Source of the DNA: DATLZU01 sp051293835 | GTDB taxonomy: Bacteria; Nitrospirota; Nitrospiria; Nitrospirales; Nitrospiraceae | Length of the DNA: 64,000 nucleotides | Reading direction: 5' to 3' | Assembly (NCBI GenBank): GCA_051293835.1 | Contig: JBPKMA010000005.1 | Span: forward strand, 214,711-278,710 | Shown: in pieces, positions 36,584 through 45,675 of the stretch | Layout of the letters: every line of letters starts with the position of its first letter | Numbering within the stretch: position 1 is the first letter of the stretch | Notes under the pieces: generated by a model | The model's input: the letters and a program-made list of their open reading frames with translations, nothing else | Databases searched by the model: none | What the model was told of the DNA's origin: nothing | Translations under genes and position numbers: made by a program

Positions 36584-37181
36584 CGATCAACGCGGGTTCA
36601 CCTTACTGGAAGTGCTCCTGGCGGTCGCGGCCTTGGCGACGGTTGCGGCATTGATTTTTGCTGTCCTGGCCTCCACCGTTCGTCTGGTGGACTCAGTCCG
36701 GGACGCCGCTGGGCGGGAACACGTGATCCGCAGTACGCTCCGGCTGATGGCGGATGAGTTGATGTCGGCCCAGCTTCATCCGTCGTCGCCGTGGATCGGA
36801 CAGAACGGACAGCAGAACGGCCGTCCCGCGGATGTGGTGGCGTTTCTGTCATCGAGTCAGATCAGAACCCGAGAGGAAGCGGCGGAAAGCGAACTAGCCC
36901 GGGTGCTCTACACCCGTGAGGGAACGCGCCTGATCAGGCTGGCTCGACGCAATCTCTACGGCCTTACCGACGAATGGCTTGAGCGTACCGATCTGGCGGA
37001 TCACGTCGTCGGCTTCGATGTCCGGTACTTCGATCCCCTATCCCGGACTTGGGTGGACGAATGGGACGGGCGGACCCGCCGGTCACAACCGCGGGCGATA
37101 GCGATCGAGCTGACACTCCAATTCGCAGAAGAGGACGTACGGATTATCAGAGAATGGATCACCGTGGGCGTACAATCCTAA
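36558..37181 (+). CDS. gspJ: Type II secretion minor pseudopilin GspJ
   Basis: 207 residues. Prepilin motif RG then FTLLEVLLAVAALATVAALI; GspJ-like globular domain (IRSTLRLMADELMSAQLHPS; VLYTREGTRLIRLARRNLYG). ATG 36558 after GAGGTGAGCACCT, overlapping gspI by 26 nt. Confidence 0.85.
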   Translation: MSSSPHRCDDQRGFTLLEVLLAVAALATVAALIFAVLASTVRLVDSVRDAAGREHVIRSTLRLMADELMSAQLHPSSPWIGQNGQQNGRPADVVAFLSSSQIRTREEAAESELARVLYTREGTRLIRLARRNLYGLTDEWLERTDLADHVVGFDVRYFDPLSRTWVDEWDGRTRRSQPRAIAIELTLQFAEEDVRIIREWITVGVQS

Positions 37182-38074
37182 TCCTCGAGCGGCTTGGGTC
37201 GCCCCAGATCAAGCGCTCAGCGGGATGGACAGTTGCGTTGGGTGGCCTGGTTACGTTTTTTTTGTTGATCACGTTTCCCTATGATGCGCTTCAGGCGCGC
37301 ATCCTGGCGGAGGTGTCCGGACTGACCGGCACCGACATCACCGCCAATCAATGGGAGATTAATTGGCCATTCAGCTTGGTCTGGCGAGGAGTCAGCCTAG
37401 TTGCGGGCGAGGATATGCGGATGCGGATGGATGAGCTCCGGGTTACATTCGACGCGGCGAGCGTGCTGACCGGCCGCCTGGCCGCCAACATGGTCGCCTC
37501 GCTGTACGGCGACGCACCCAGCGGAGGCGGACACGCAACCATCCGGGTGACGATGGATTCCTGGTCTGGCACCGGTCCACTGTCCGTCTCGGGGCGAATC
37601 GAACACCTCCCTCTCTCCGTTCTGAACCTTCCGGCCGTGCGCCACGGGCACCTGAATGTCGATTTCACTCAGCGGTGGGAAGGGACATCATCGGCTGGTG
37701 GTGCGGCTGTGCTAGAAGGAACGTGGACCATCGACGTGGCGGATGTCTTGATCGAGCAGATCGTCTCGGGTCAGATGCGTCTTCCACCCATTACGCTGGC
37801 TCACGCGAAGATGACCGTGCAATGCCGGGCCGCTGTCTGTCAGATCCAGGAATTGACCGGGGATGGAACCGATGGATTCGTCCACGGAGACGGCCAGGTC
37901 ACGCTCCGGCGGCCATTCCGAAACAGCACCCTGGCGTTGTCTGTTTCCGTTACACCTTCTCCCGCGTTTGCGCAGCGCGCCACCGCGTTGGGCCTACCAT
38001 TGGCGGCTGCCGGTATCCCGATGAGAGTGTCCGTCGAGGGATCGATTGCACATCCGCAGTGGACAATCCGGTAA
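37154..38074 (+). CDS. gspN: GspN-family type II secretion protein
   Basis: 306 residues. One N-terminal helix (SAGWTVALGGLVTFFLLITF) followed by PYDALQARILAEVSGLTGTD, the GspN opening, and a large periplasmic beta-rich domain. GspN is accessory in some T2SS. The open frame extends to 37049, but ATG 37154 (MDHRGRTILI) overlaps gspJ by only 28 nt and suits the family better. Confidence 0.75.
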   Translation: MDHRGRTILILERLGSPQIKRSAGWTVALGGLVTFFLLITFPYDALQARILAEVSGLTGTDITANQWEINWPFSLVWRGVSLVAGEDMRMRMDELRVTFDAASVLTGRLAANMVASLYGDAPSGGGHATIRVTMDSWSGTGPLSVSGRIEHLPLSVLNLPAVRHGHLNVDFTQRWEGTSSAGGAAVLEGTWTIDVADVLIEQIVSGQMRLPPITLAHAKMTVQCRAAVCQIQELTGDGTDGFVHGDGQVTLRRPFRNSTLALSVSVTPSPAFAQRATALGLPLAAAGIPMRVSVEGSIAHPQWTIR

Positions 38075-38133
38075 GAATCCGGTCCCGTCCATGCATCACG
38101 GATGACACATCGCACAGTACTCATGACGGTCTC

Positions 38134-39705
38134 ATGATAGTCGCTGATTGCATCGGACTCGACTTGGGACGGACCGCTATCAAAGCGGTGCGCTTCCGCC
38201 GGGCGCTCACCGGTCGAGAATCGGTGGAATACTTCCACCAACCGCTGCCGTACACCCTCGAGCACGCGCTGACGCCGGCCCGCAAGGCTGCTCTTCTCCG
38301 AAAATTCCTCTGGCAGAATGGCCTCTATCACGGAGACCTGGTTACCGCCATCCCCTGCCGCGATCTGTTCATCCGGACCCTGTCCTTCCCTTTCCAAGAC
38401 CCTGGCAAACTGGCCCAGGTCGTGCCCTTCGAAGTCGAAAACCTGATTCCCCTCCCTTTGGAAGAGGTGGCGGTTGGGAGCGTGGTGCTGCCGCCGGGAG
38501 CGACCAAGCCTGCGCGACACACCGGCGCCGCCGAGGTCCTGGTCACGGCGGCGCCCAAGAGGGCGGTAGCGGATCACATCCAGTTCTTGGCTGAGGCTGA
38601 TCTCAATCCTGCCGCCATCAACGTGGATGGCTTGGCGCTGTTCTCGGTGACGGAATTTCTCAAACGAGAAGGCGCCGACGTGCCTGAAGATCTGGCTATT
38701 ATCGATCTCGGCGCGTCTAAATCCACGCTTTGTCTGATTCACCAGGGACGGCCCGTGTTCCTGCGCACGATCCCATGGGGCGGAGACCGTGTGACGGAAG
38801 CCTTGGCCGTCCGATACGCCTGCTCATTCGCCGAAGCGGAGCGGCGGAAACGGGGGATGGCCGCGCCACAGGTGGAGCTGTGGCTGGCCCCCTTGCTGAA
38901 AGACCTCCGGATGACCCTGCATGCATTCGAGTCGACCACGCGGACCCGGATCACACATTGCTGGGTCTGCGGCGGAGGTTCGAAGCTTCGGGAAATGAAC
39001 GGCTACCTGGCTCGCCAACTGGAACTGGTTCCCGTCGGTCCCCGACAGGGCTTCGGCGCTGATTGCCCGCGCGCGTTTTCTGTTGCGTTCGGACTGGCGA
39101 TGCATCCGAAGATCGTACGCCCCCGGTGGAAGCTCCGCGCCTCGCGGTCGGCGGTTGCGCTCGATCTGAAGCAGATTGCTGAGTCGGCCTCGGCGAAACC
39201 CGCTTCAGCCGGACGCGATTGGTGGCTTGCTGTAGCGGGAATCCTTGTCCTCGGCTTGCTGGCGCTCGTCGATCTCTCCGTGCGGGTCTCGCTCACTGAT
39301 GCCCGCGTGAAGAACCTGAAAACCGTGTTGCAGGCGCAGTTTCAACGGGATTTCGGCGGCGGCGCTGCACCCGGCGAAGAGCTGGATCAGGCCCGCGCTC
39401 GACTGGAGAGCGTGAAGCAAGCCTTAAACGTGCTCGGCGGATCACAGACGCGGGCGTTGCCGGTGTTTGCCCAAGTCGTCAAACACGTGCCCCGTGGCCT
39501 GTCCTTTGCCATGCGGGAACTGACCATTGAAGACGGGATCGTTCACCTGGAGGCCGAGACGGACTCCTTCGAGGCGGTTGAGAAAATCAAGCAAGCATTT
39601 GCCGCATCGCCGGCGTTCCAGGACGTCGCTGTCAGCGACACGCGGGTCGGCGCATCGGCCAAGCAAGTGGTGTTCAGATTGGCATTCAAGGTCCAGCCGC
39701 TATGA
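38134..39705 (+). CDS. gspL: Type II secretion protein GspL (PilM-like cytoplasmic domain)
   Basis: 523 residues. Cytoplasmic actin-like ASKHA domain (IGLDLGRTAIKAVRFRRALT; LSFPFQDPGKLAQVVPFEVE; LAIIDLGASKSTLCLIHQGR) resembling PilM; transmembrane helix DWWLAVAGILVLGLLALVDL; periplasmic ferredoxin-like domain (MRELTIEDGIVHLEAETDSF). Recruits GspE to the membrane. The longer frame to 37675 would run through gspN; ATG 38134 is the start that gives the domain order. 59 nt after gspN. Confidence 0.88.
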   Translation: MIVADCIGLDLGRTAIKAVRFRRALTGRESVEYFHQPLPYTLEHALTPARKAALLRKFLWQNGLYHGDLVTAIPCRDLFIRTLSFPFQDPGKLAQVVPFEVENLIPLPLEEVAVGSVVLPPGATKPARHTGAAEVLVTAAPKRAVADHIQFLAEADLNPAAINVDGLALFSVTEFLKREGADVPEDLAIIDLGASKSTLCLIHQGRPVFLRTIPWGGDRVTEALAVRYACSFAEAERRKRGMAAPQVELWLAPLLKDLRMTLHAFESTTRTRITHCWVCGGGSKLREMNGYLARQLELVPVGPRQGFGADCPRAFSVAFGLAMHPKIVRPRWKLRASRSAVALDLKQIAESASAKPASAGRDWWLAVAGILVLGLLALVDLSVRVSLTDARVKNLKTVLQAQFQRDFGGGAAPGEELDQARARLESVKQALNVLGGSQTRALPVFAQVVKHVPRGLSFAMRELTIEDGIVHLEAETDSFEAVEKIKQAFAASPAFQDVAVSDTRVGASAKQVVFRLAFKVQPL

Positions 39706-40253
39706 CGCAGGCGCTCATTCAACGCTGGAAAGCGCTTTCGCCGCGCGAACAAGTCGTCGTCGGTGTCGGAGTGGCCGTGATCGGCGTGGCGTTGGTCTTC
39801 GTCGTCGCCGTCGATCCCTTGCTCGAGCGGTTGGACCGGCTGGAACGACAGGCATCCCGAAAGCAGCGCGAGCTTCGTGAGGTGGCAACACTCGGCGCGG
39901 AGTACGCCGAACTGCGGGCGCGCCTGTCGGCACTCGAAAACCGACTACCGCCTCCCGAAGCGCAGTTTTCCCTCATCGCCTTTGTGGAAGAAGCCGCTTC
40001 TCGGACCCGTGTACGCGAACGCATCGTCGGCATGCAGCCGCAACCTGCCACAGCGACACACAGCTACCAGGAAACGTCGGTGGATCTACGGCTGGAGGGG
40101 GTGTCTCTTTCTGACCTGTTGGCGCTGTTGGTCGAATTGGAGCAAGCCCCGTATAGCGTCCAGGTCCGGCACCTCAAACTCAAACCCAAGTATGATGCGC
40201 CGCATCTTCTGGAAGCCAACCTGCGCGTAATCTCCTATGACCGGCCGCGATGA
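39702..40253 (+). CDS. gspM: Type II secretion protein GspM
   Basis: 183 residues. Short cytoplasmic N-terminus, one helix (VGVGVAVIGVALVFVVAVDP), coiled coil (LERQASRKQRELREVATLGA) and a ferredoxin-like periplasmic domain. Overlaps the gspL stop by 4 nt. Partner of GspL. Confidence 0.85.
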   Translation: MTQALIQRWKALSPREQVVVGVGVAVIGVALVFVVAVDPLLERLDRLERQASRKQRELREVATLGAEYAELRARLSALENRLPPPEAQFSLIAFVEEAASRTRVRERIVGMQPQPATATHSYQETSVDLRLEGVSLSDLLALLVELEQAPYSVQVRHLKLKPKYDAPHLLEANLRVISYDRPR

Positions 40254-41187
40254 ACGGGGCATCGCCCTGATCCTGGCGCTGCTCATTCTCACCCTCCTGG
40301 TCGCGCTCATTCTGGAATTTGACGCCGAAGCCAGGCGGGAATATCGCGATGCGGCAGCCTTCCGGGACCATGTCAAGGTCAGTGCGTTGACCCGGGCTGG
40401 TGTCCAGGCTGCAAGGGCGGTTCTGCTGCGGGACCATAAGATGGAGAAGCTAGCGAACCAACGGTTCGATGCCCTGACGGACCTTTGGGCACTGCCGATC
40501 ACTGGATACCGACTGGGAGACGGTGTGCTATCCGCCCGGATCGAGGACGAAACCGGCAAGCTCAACCTGAACGAACTGGCCAACATCCAGGATCCCACGC
40601 AACGCGACAGCAAACTTAGGCGGCTGAAACGATTGTTCGAATTGCTTCGGATACGGCCGGACCTGGCGGAAGCGATTGCGGATTGGGTGGACGTCGACGA
40701 CGTGCCGGAGCCCAACGGTGCAGAGAGCGCATACTATCAGACGCTCCGACCGCCCTACATGGCCGCCAATGCTCCCTTGCAGACTCTGTCCGAACTCTAC
40801 CTGATCAAGGGCATGACCAAGGAGATTGTGCAACGGCTGGAGCCCTATGTCACGGTTTACCCGCAGAACGGTGTGGACGGACGCGTGAACCTCAACACCG
40901 CCGATCCGATGGTCATCCAGGCGCTTGATCCACGGATTACCGCGAGAATGGCCGCCGAAATCGTGCAAGGACGTCCCTATCGCTCGGTACAGGACCTCGA
41001 CCGGATCAGCAGCTTCGAACCCATCGCCAAGGAGCTGCGCCTCCTGCAAGCCTACGATGTGAAGTCCGCGTACTTCTCCGCCCGGATCGGCATCACGGTC
41101 AACGAGGTCACCAAGACCCTATACGTTGTGTTGCGGCGGGACGAAGCGACCGGAGACAGCTCAGTTCTCTTCTCCCGCATCGAGTAA
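40237..41187 (+). CDS. gspK: Type II secretion minor pseudopilin GspK
   Basis: 316 residues. Prepilin motif ERG then IALILALLILTLLVALILEF without Glu5, as is usual in GspK; ARIEDETGKLNLNELANIQD and RVNLNTADPMVIQALDPRIT are the GspK helical-domain marks. Caps the pseudopilus tip. Overlaps gspM by 17 nt. Last gene of the T2SS operon. Confidence 0.93.
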   Translation: MTGRDERGIALILALLILTLLVALILEFDAEARREYRDAAAFRDHVKVSALTRAGVQAARAVLLRDHKMEKLANQRFDALTDLWALPITGYRLGDGVLSARIEDETGKLNLNELANIQDPTQRDSKLRRLKRLFELLRIRPDLAEAIADWVDVDDVPEPNGAESAYYQTLRPPYMAANAPLQTLSELYLIKGMTKEIVQRLEPYVTVYPQNGVDGRVNLNTADPMVIQALDPRITARMAAEIVQGRPYRSVQDLDRISSFEPIAKELRLLQAYDVKSAYFSARIGITVNEVTKTLYVVLRRDEATGDSSVLFSRIE

Positions 41188-41283
41188 CCCCTTCCCACTC
41201 CATCCTCAACCCGTTGCGCCGTGTCCGCCCCAGCCCTTTTTCAGTGCCTTTCACCCCGGATGGCGGCCCCAGGCACACAACGA

Positions 41284-41323
41284 AATTAACGTCGGTGTAA
41301 CACCGGCGCTACGCCCATGAAAC
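41284..41323 (+). promoter_or_regulatory. PHO-box-like site upstream of the phosphate porin
   Basis: AATTAAC (41284), GTGTAAC (41295), GCGCTAC (41306), ATGAAAC (41317), each separated by 4 nt. About 100 nt before the porin ATG. Nearly the same elements as at pstS2. Confidence 0.7.
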
Positions 41324-41420
41324 CTCCCGCTTCTACCTTTTCCCCCGTGCGATGCACCGGGCGCGCATGGCTCAGCCGCTTGCGCGCGCTATCCATCGCT
41401 ATACAACAGGAGGAGGTGGA

Positions 41421-42917
41421 ATGGCCTTACGGACGCAGTCACCGAAATCGTACGCATCAGTCATGCTTGTGACGATGCTGTGGTTTTCAGCCCACATCGG
41501 CTTGGCGCAACCTGCTGAGCCCGGCAAATTCCCCCTCAAGGATGGCAGCCCGAGAACCCCATCCCCGGCAATTGGCCCTGTTCCGGTCGCGGATCGGCCC
41601 TCCCAAGCTGGCACCTTTTTCAAAGAGGCGGAGCCAACACCGCTTGAAGATGTCTTGCTGGAGAAGGGCATTATCACAATGGATGACTGGATCAGGATCA
41701 AAGCGCAGGAGGAGAAGAAGGCTGCCGAGACAAGCTCGGACATCGGCATACTCAGCAGTCCCCGATGGTATGAACGGATCAGAATCAACGGCTATATCCA
41801 GAATCGGTACGCCTTGCTCAGTAATCCGATGATGGATATCCCGCTGGGAGACCGGGTGGCCACGACCGATCCAAATACGTTTTACATCCGGCGGATCCGC
41901 CTGGTGTTCCAGGGGCAGATCTCGGAACGGCTGGCCTTTTATTTCCAGCCGGCGTATGAAGGGAAAGGACAAGAATTATCCAACCTTGAAATTGTGGATG
42001 CGTTTGCCGATTTCTTCATCACCAAGGATAAAGAGCACCGTCTCCGATTCGGCCTGCACCGTGCGCTGAATTCCTTCGATACCCTCCGGTCGAGCAGCAA
42101 CCGGCAGGAGCCGGACCGACACGAGTCTATCCAGAGCGGCGCACCGGGCGAGCGTGACCTTGGACTTGCTTACTATTGGAGCCCAAAGATTTCCCAGCAG
42201 CGGTATGCGCAACTGGCAACCTACCATAACGGCCCGGGCGACTACGGCGATTTCGGCATCATGGTCTATAACGGGCAAGGAAGAAATAAGCCGGAATTGA
42301 ATTCGGACAAACATGTCGGGATCCGTTTGGCCCATCCGTTTGAGCTGCCCGACGGCCGGCTGTTGGAAGCTGGCATGTTTGCCTATCGCGGAATCTTTAC
42401 AATCGGCTTGCCTTCTTCAAACGCTGCTTCCCGCTGTCCGCTGGACCTGCAGCAAGACGGCTCAGCGACGAGGTGCCGAACGCTCGATGAGCGGTTGACC
42501 TGGTACATCTGGACCCCCCCCCAGCCCTGGGGCTTGTTAGCAGAGTACACGCTTGGCCGAGGTCCGAAGCGGGACGCACAGGGCTTCATCCGTGAATCCC
42601 ATCTCTATGGCGGGTACGTGCAGCCGTATTACACGTGGCGGTATTCGGATGTGGGATTGCTGACCGGCTACTTCCGCTGGGGTGCGTATTACGGCGGCAT
42701 CAAATCGATCCAAGGCGTGGACGGCCGATCCAAGACGATCAACGTGGGGCTCGTCTGGGAACCCGATACGCACTGGCGGTTCGTTGCGGAATGGATGTAC
42801 AAAGAGGGGCTGCACTCTTCGTTGATCAGACCCGGCGTTCACCTGACGAGCACGCTCCCGCAAGAAGAATTCACTGGAAATCTCTTCCGAATTCAGGCGC
42901 AGTGGTTCTGGAACTGA
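41421..42917 (+). CDS. OprO/OprP-type phosphate-selective porin
   Basis: 498 residues. Signal peptide MLVTMLWFSAHIGLAQ; short N-terminal helical region (LEDVLLEKGIITMDDWIRIK); then an anionic porin barrel: FYIRRIRLVFQGQISERLAF, YYWSPKISQQRYAQLATYHN, and a final aromatic ...QAQWFWN end, the usual outer-membrane C-terminal signal. This pattern is that of phosphate-selective porins O/P. ATG 41421 follows GGAGGAGGTGGA. PHO-like site upstream. Ion selectivity is inferred from family and context. Confidence 0.8.
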   Translation: MALRTQSPKSYASVMLVTMLWFSAHIGLAQPAEPGKFPLKDGSPRTPSPAIGPVPVADRPSQAGTFFKEAEPTPLEDVLLEKGIITMDDWIRIKAQEEKKAAETSSDIGILSSPRWYERIRINGYIQNRYALLSNPMMDIPLGDRVATTDPNTFYIRRIRLVFQGQISERLAFYFQPAYEGKGQELSNLEIVDAFADFFITKDKEHRLRFGLHRALNSFDTLRSSSNRQEPDRHESIQSGAPGERDLGLAYYWSPKISQQRYAQLATYHNGPGDYGDFGIMVYNGQGRNKPELNSDKHVGIRLAHPFELPDGRLLEAGMFAYRGIFTIGLPSSNAASRCPLDLQQDGSATRCRTLDERLTWYIWTPPQPWGLLAEYTLGRGPKRDAQGFIRESHLYGGYVQPYYTWRYSDVGLLTGYFRWGAYYGGIKSIQGVDGRSKTINVGLVWEPDTHWRFVAEWMYKEGLHSSLIRPGVHLTSTLPQEEFTGNLFRIQAQWFWN

Positions 42918-42930
42918 GCGTGTTGTTCAG

Positions 42931-42969
42931 CCTTGCCGCTCTCCGGAACACAACCTGAGAGCGACAAGG
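42931..42969. terminator. Hairpin between convergent porin and lipoprotein genes
   Basis: CCTTGCCGCTCTC (42931-42943) pairs with GAGAGCGACAAGG (42957-42969) at 12 of 13 positions. No T-tract on either side; probably a bidirectional terminator-like structure. Confidence 0.5.
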
Positions 42970-43668
42970 TTAAGGCAGTTGGGAGCCTGTGGATTGGTCC
43001 GAGTGTTTCTGAGCGAGGGCAAGATCCACCACGAGGACTTTGGCTGGGTCGGGATAGTTCCACCCCCGTTGCCTATTCGAAAGATGCACTTCCGCTTCCG
43101 GCGGCGAGAACGAGAGTTTGAAGTCGCCGGCTCTCAAAGCCAAAAGCGGCGCGTCCACCGGATCCAGCTCATAGGCCGGGTTGATCTGTCTCATCAAATC
43201 AGAAGGCAGGGCGCGGTGGTTTGCAAGGACGAGGTAGAGGCGATTATCGCGGACGAACACTCCACCGGACGTAACAGCCAGCCCGACGTTCGCACTGGAA
43301 ACACGTCGATAGAAGGTCGCGATCTCCTGGGGCGAGGCCAGCGCCAATGCTCGGCTGAGCTGTGGAGCCAGCACGCGAATCTCCTCCGCACTGAACGCTG
43401 GACCGGCGGACTTCTCGCCCGTGACCAAGCGAAATACCGGGTCCTGCAGTTTCTGGACCCTGATACCGGCCAGAATTCCCGCCATCTGTTCAGGTGAAAT
43501 CGAAGCCGGGTGAGCATGGCCGCCCCCGGCTTGCGCATCGACCCGCAACTGGATGGAAGTCCAGTAATCCTGATAGATGGGACGAGGCGGTGGCAGACTG
43601 CTGCAACCGACACCCATCAAACACACTATTCCTGCGCCGACAGCCGAGTGTATGCCGATCCGGGGCAT
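42970..43668 (-). CDS. Lipoprotein of unknown function
   Basis: 232 residues. Signal sequence GAGIVCLMGVGC with an acylated Cys near residue 22. The mature region (SISPEQMAGILAGIRVQKLQ; VRDNRLYLVLANHRALPSDL) has no domain I recognise. ATG 43668 with a weak GAAGAAAG ribosome site. Lies 109 nt downstream of pstS2 on the same strand; probably co-transcribed and phosphate-responsive. Confidence 0.75.
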   Translation of the reverse strand: MPRIGIHSAVGAGIVCLMGVGCSSLPPPRPIYQDYWTSIQLRVDAQAGGGHAHPASISPEQMAGILAGIRVQKLQDPVFRLVTGEKSAGPAFSAEEIRVLAPQLSRALALASPQEIATFYRRVSSANVGLAVTSGGVFVRDNRLYLVLANHRALPSDLMRQINPAYELDPVDAPLLALRAGDFKLSFSPPEAEVHLSNRQRGWNYPDPAKVLVVDLALAQKHSDQSTGSQLP

Positions 43669-43777
43669 GGAAACGCTTCTTTCTTCCTGGTGTGGGGACC
43701 TGTTCTGCTCGGTCAAAAATGACGCGCCTACTATAGCAGAAGCGTGCGGACAAGAGAGCACGGCACGAACTTCTGCA

Positions 43778-44890
43778 TCACTGGAAGGAGTGTGGAAGCG
43801 TAGCAGTGACGGGGGCCCCGACGAGCAAGGCCAGATTCCTCTCGACTTGGCTGCTGGTGAGAGGGACAAACCTGGCCCGGAGCACCACGTCCTGGCCGTC
43901 ACGGCTGTTGATGAACTTCAAAAACTCCTGAGTGACGGGATCGAACTTCGCGTCGGGCGCTTTGTTCACGTAAAGATAGAGAAAGCGACTCAGCGGATAC
44001 TGGCCGCTTGCAATCGACTCGGTGGTCGGTTCGACAAAGGGCTTCCCTTCTTCCTCCGCCAGAGGCACGACTCGGACCATCGAAGAAGGATAACCCATTC
44101 CAGCATAGCCGATGCCCAGGGGATCTTTGGCAACAGCAAGGATCACAGACGCCGTCCCAGGCTGCTCCTTCACCTCGGACTTGAGTTCTGCGTTACCAAG
44201 GGCGGTGTTTATGAAAAATTCCCGCGTCGCGGACTGCTTGTCGCGTCCATAGAGCCGGACCGGCTGTCGCTCCCAGCCGCCTTGTAGGCCGAGGTCTCCC
44301 CAGGTGGCGATTTTTGAAGGATAGCCGCGTTTCCGAGCGCTGCCGAAGATGGCGTCAACCTGCGTCAAGGTCAGCCCTTGGATCGGATTTTCCTTGTTCA
44401 CGAAAATCGCTACCGCGTCCATCGCGATCGGAATGGCTAGCGGTTCAAAGCCGTACTTTGACGTGAACTTACTGACTTCATCAGCGGTCAGTGCGCGTGA
44501 GGTCGCCAAGAGCTCTGTCTTGGCCGATCCCTGATGCCCACTACTCGCCTTATCACCGCGAGCCTGGAGCGAGTAACCAAGCACGAATTTCGTCAACGCC
44601 GTTTTGGACCCGCCTCCCTCCACTCCGATTTTCACGTCGGGATGGCGACGCATAAATTCGGCTGCCAGCCGGCTCAACAATGGTTGCATGGTATCGGACC
44701 CGGCGATCGTTAGCCGGCCCGAGAGCTCGGCCGAGGGAGCGTACGGCTCGATCGTTGAGGCAACGACCAGTCGCTCCTGCCCCCAGGTCGGTTCACTCAG
44801 CCACGTTGTCGCACCAAGCACCGCTGTCATAAGGGCAAGACGGTTGAAAACCCCGCGTCGGAGAGCACCAGGTGACCAGAACTGTGACAT
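43778..44890 (-). CDS. PstS-family substrate-binding protein (second copy)
   Basis: 370 residues, type II periplasmic binding fold. Signal peptide LALMTAVLGATTWLSEP. SGRLTIAGSDTMQPLLSRLA, GGGSKTALTKFVLG, YGFEPLAIPIAMDAVAIFVN and GRDKQSATREFFINTAL are the PstS/phosphate-binding landmarks (the GS-D-T first block differs from the first copy). ATG 44890 follows AGGAGGTTGCA. Only distantly like the pst-operon PstS; it has no permease of its own, so it may feed PstCA, signal, or bind another oxyanion. Confidence 0.88.
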   Translation of the reverse strand: MSQFWSPGALRRGVFNRLALMTAVLGATTWLSEPTWGQERLVVASTIEPYAPSAELSGRLTIAGSDTMQPLLSRLAAEFMRRHPDVKIGVEGGGSKTALTKFVLGYSLQARGDKASSGHQGSAKTELLATSRALTADEVSKFTSKYGFEPLAIPIAMDAVAIFVNKENPIQGLTLTQVDAIFGSARKRGYPSKIATWGDLGLQGGWERQPVRLYGRDKQSATREFFINTALGNAELKSEVKEQPGTASVILAVAKDPLGIGYAGMGYPSSMVRVVPLAEEEGKPFVEPTTESIASGQYPLSRFLYLYVNKAPDAKFDPVTQEFLKFINSRDGQDVVLRARFVPLTSSQVERNLALLVGAPVTATLPHSFQ

Positions 44891-44991
44891 TGCAACCTCC
44901 TGAAGTGTCGTTGTGGCAGATCCCGCTCCCCGTTAAGCGGGATCCGAAAGCCTCTTTCGGCATCATCGTTTTCATAAGTTTCCGTAAGCGG

Positions 44992-45031
44992 GTTTCACGC
45001 CGATAACAGCGGTGTTACAAACGTGTTAATT
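44992..45031 (-). promoter_or_regulatory. PHO-box-like site upstream of pstS2
   Basis: Minus strand, in order: AATTAAC (45025-45031), TTGTAAC (45014-45020), CTGTTAT (45003-45009), GTGAAAC (44992-44998), each separated by 4 nt. About 100 nt before the ATG. The clearest of the set. Confidence 0.75.
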
Positions 45032-45166
45032 CTCATGCCGGTGCCGACTGGTTCCCAGAACTTTGCCTTGCAACTGCTGGTTGAGTGCCCTTGGCGGATG
45101 GGATGAGATGCTACCCAAGAGGGGATGACATTGGAACGCGCAGTCAAGCGAACTGTGCTGCCGGCG

Positions 45167-45403
45167 TTATTCTTTCTCTACCAACTGCCAGCCCATTTTG
45201 CGGAGGCACCGTTCAACGGCTTCGAGGAGCATTAGGCGGATGCCTTGCTGAAGCTTGGGATCGCGGAGGGCGTCGCCCTCGCATTTATTGTAGTCCTGGG
45301 CGAAGGCATCCTTCGGTTTGTTGGGGTGGACCCATTCCGTCGAGCTGCAGGCCACTGTCGTCCCAAGCAGGAGACAGACCAGCGCTCCTGCGGACCGTCG
45401 CAT
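45167..45403 (-). CDS. Small lipoprotein
   Basis: 78 residues. Signal sequence ALVCLLLGTTVACSS, acylated Cys after TVA; the mature part (FAQDYNKCEGDALRDPKLQQ, then RCLRKMGWQLVEKE) is hydrophilic with two Cys that may pair. ATG 45403 with AAGGAGATCCCA upstream. Unknown function. Resembles short outer-membrane lipoproteins commonly found near envelope genes. Confidence 0.75.
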   Translation of the reverse strand: MRRSAGALVCLLLGTTVACSSTEWVHPNKPKDAFAQDYNKCEGDALRDPKLQQGIRLMLLEAVERCLRKMGWQLVEKE

Positions 45404-45675
45404 TGGGATCTCCTTGCGCAGGCCGTGCATCAAATTCACGCTGACGAAAGATAAACCGAATGGACAAGTTGGGTCAAGCGGCAGCAACGGACAAATTGAG
45501 GAACAGGCATTGAGGTAGCCGGTCAGCCTCCGCAGTGTTCACGGCCTTGTGTCCTCTCCAATCGTATGGCTGTTAGGTCTTAAGTGGTATAAGAAATCTG
45601 CAGGTTATCCCTTGCGGTCGGACTTTCAACTCTGCTACCGTTCAAGTCCACACGGCACCGGCAGGGAGGAGTTTC

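Noticed and set aside
37675..39705. 676-residue protein starting inside gspN
   Set aside because: The first 153 codons overlap gspN and show no domain; ATG 38134 starts the GspL domain.
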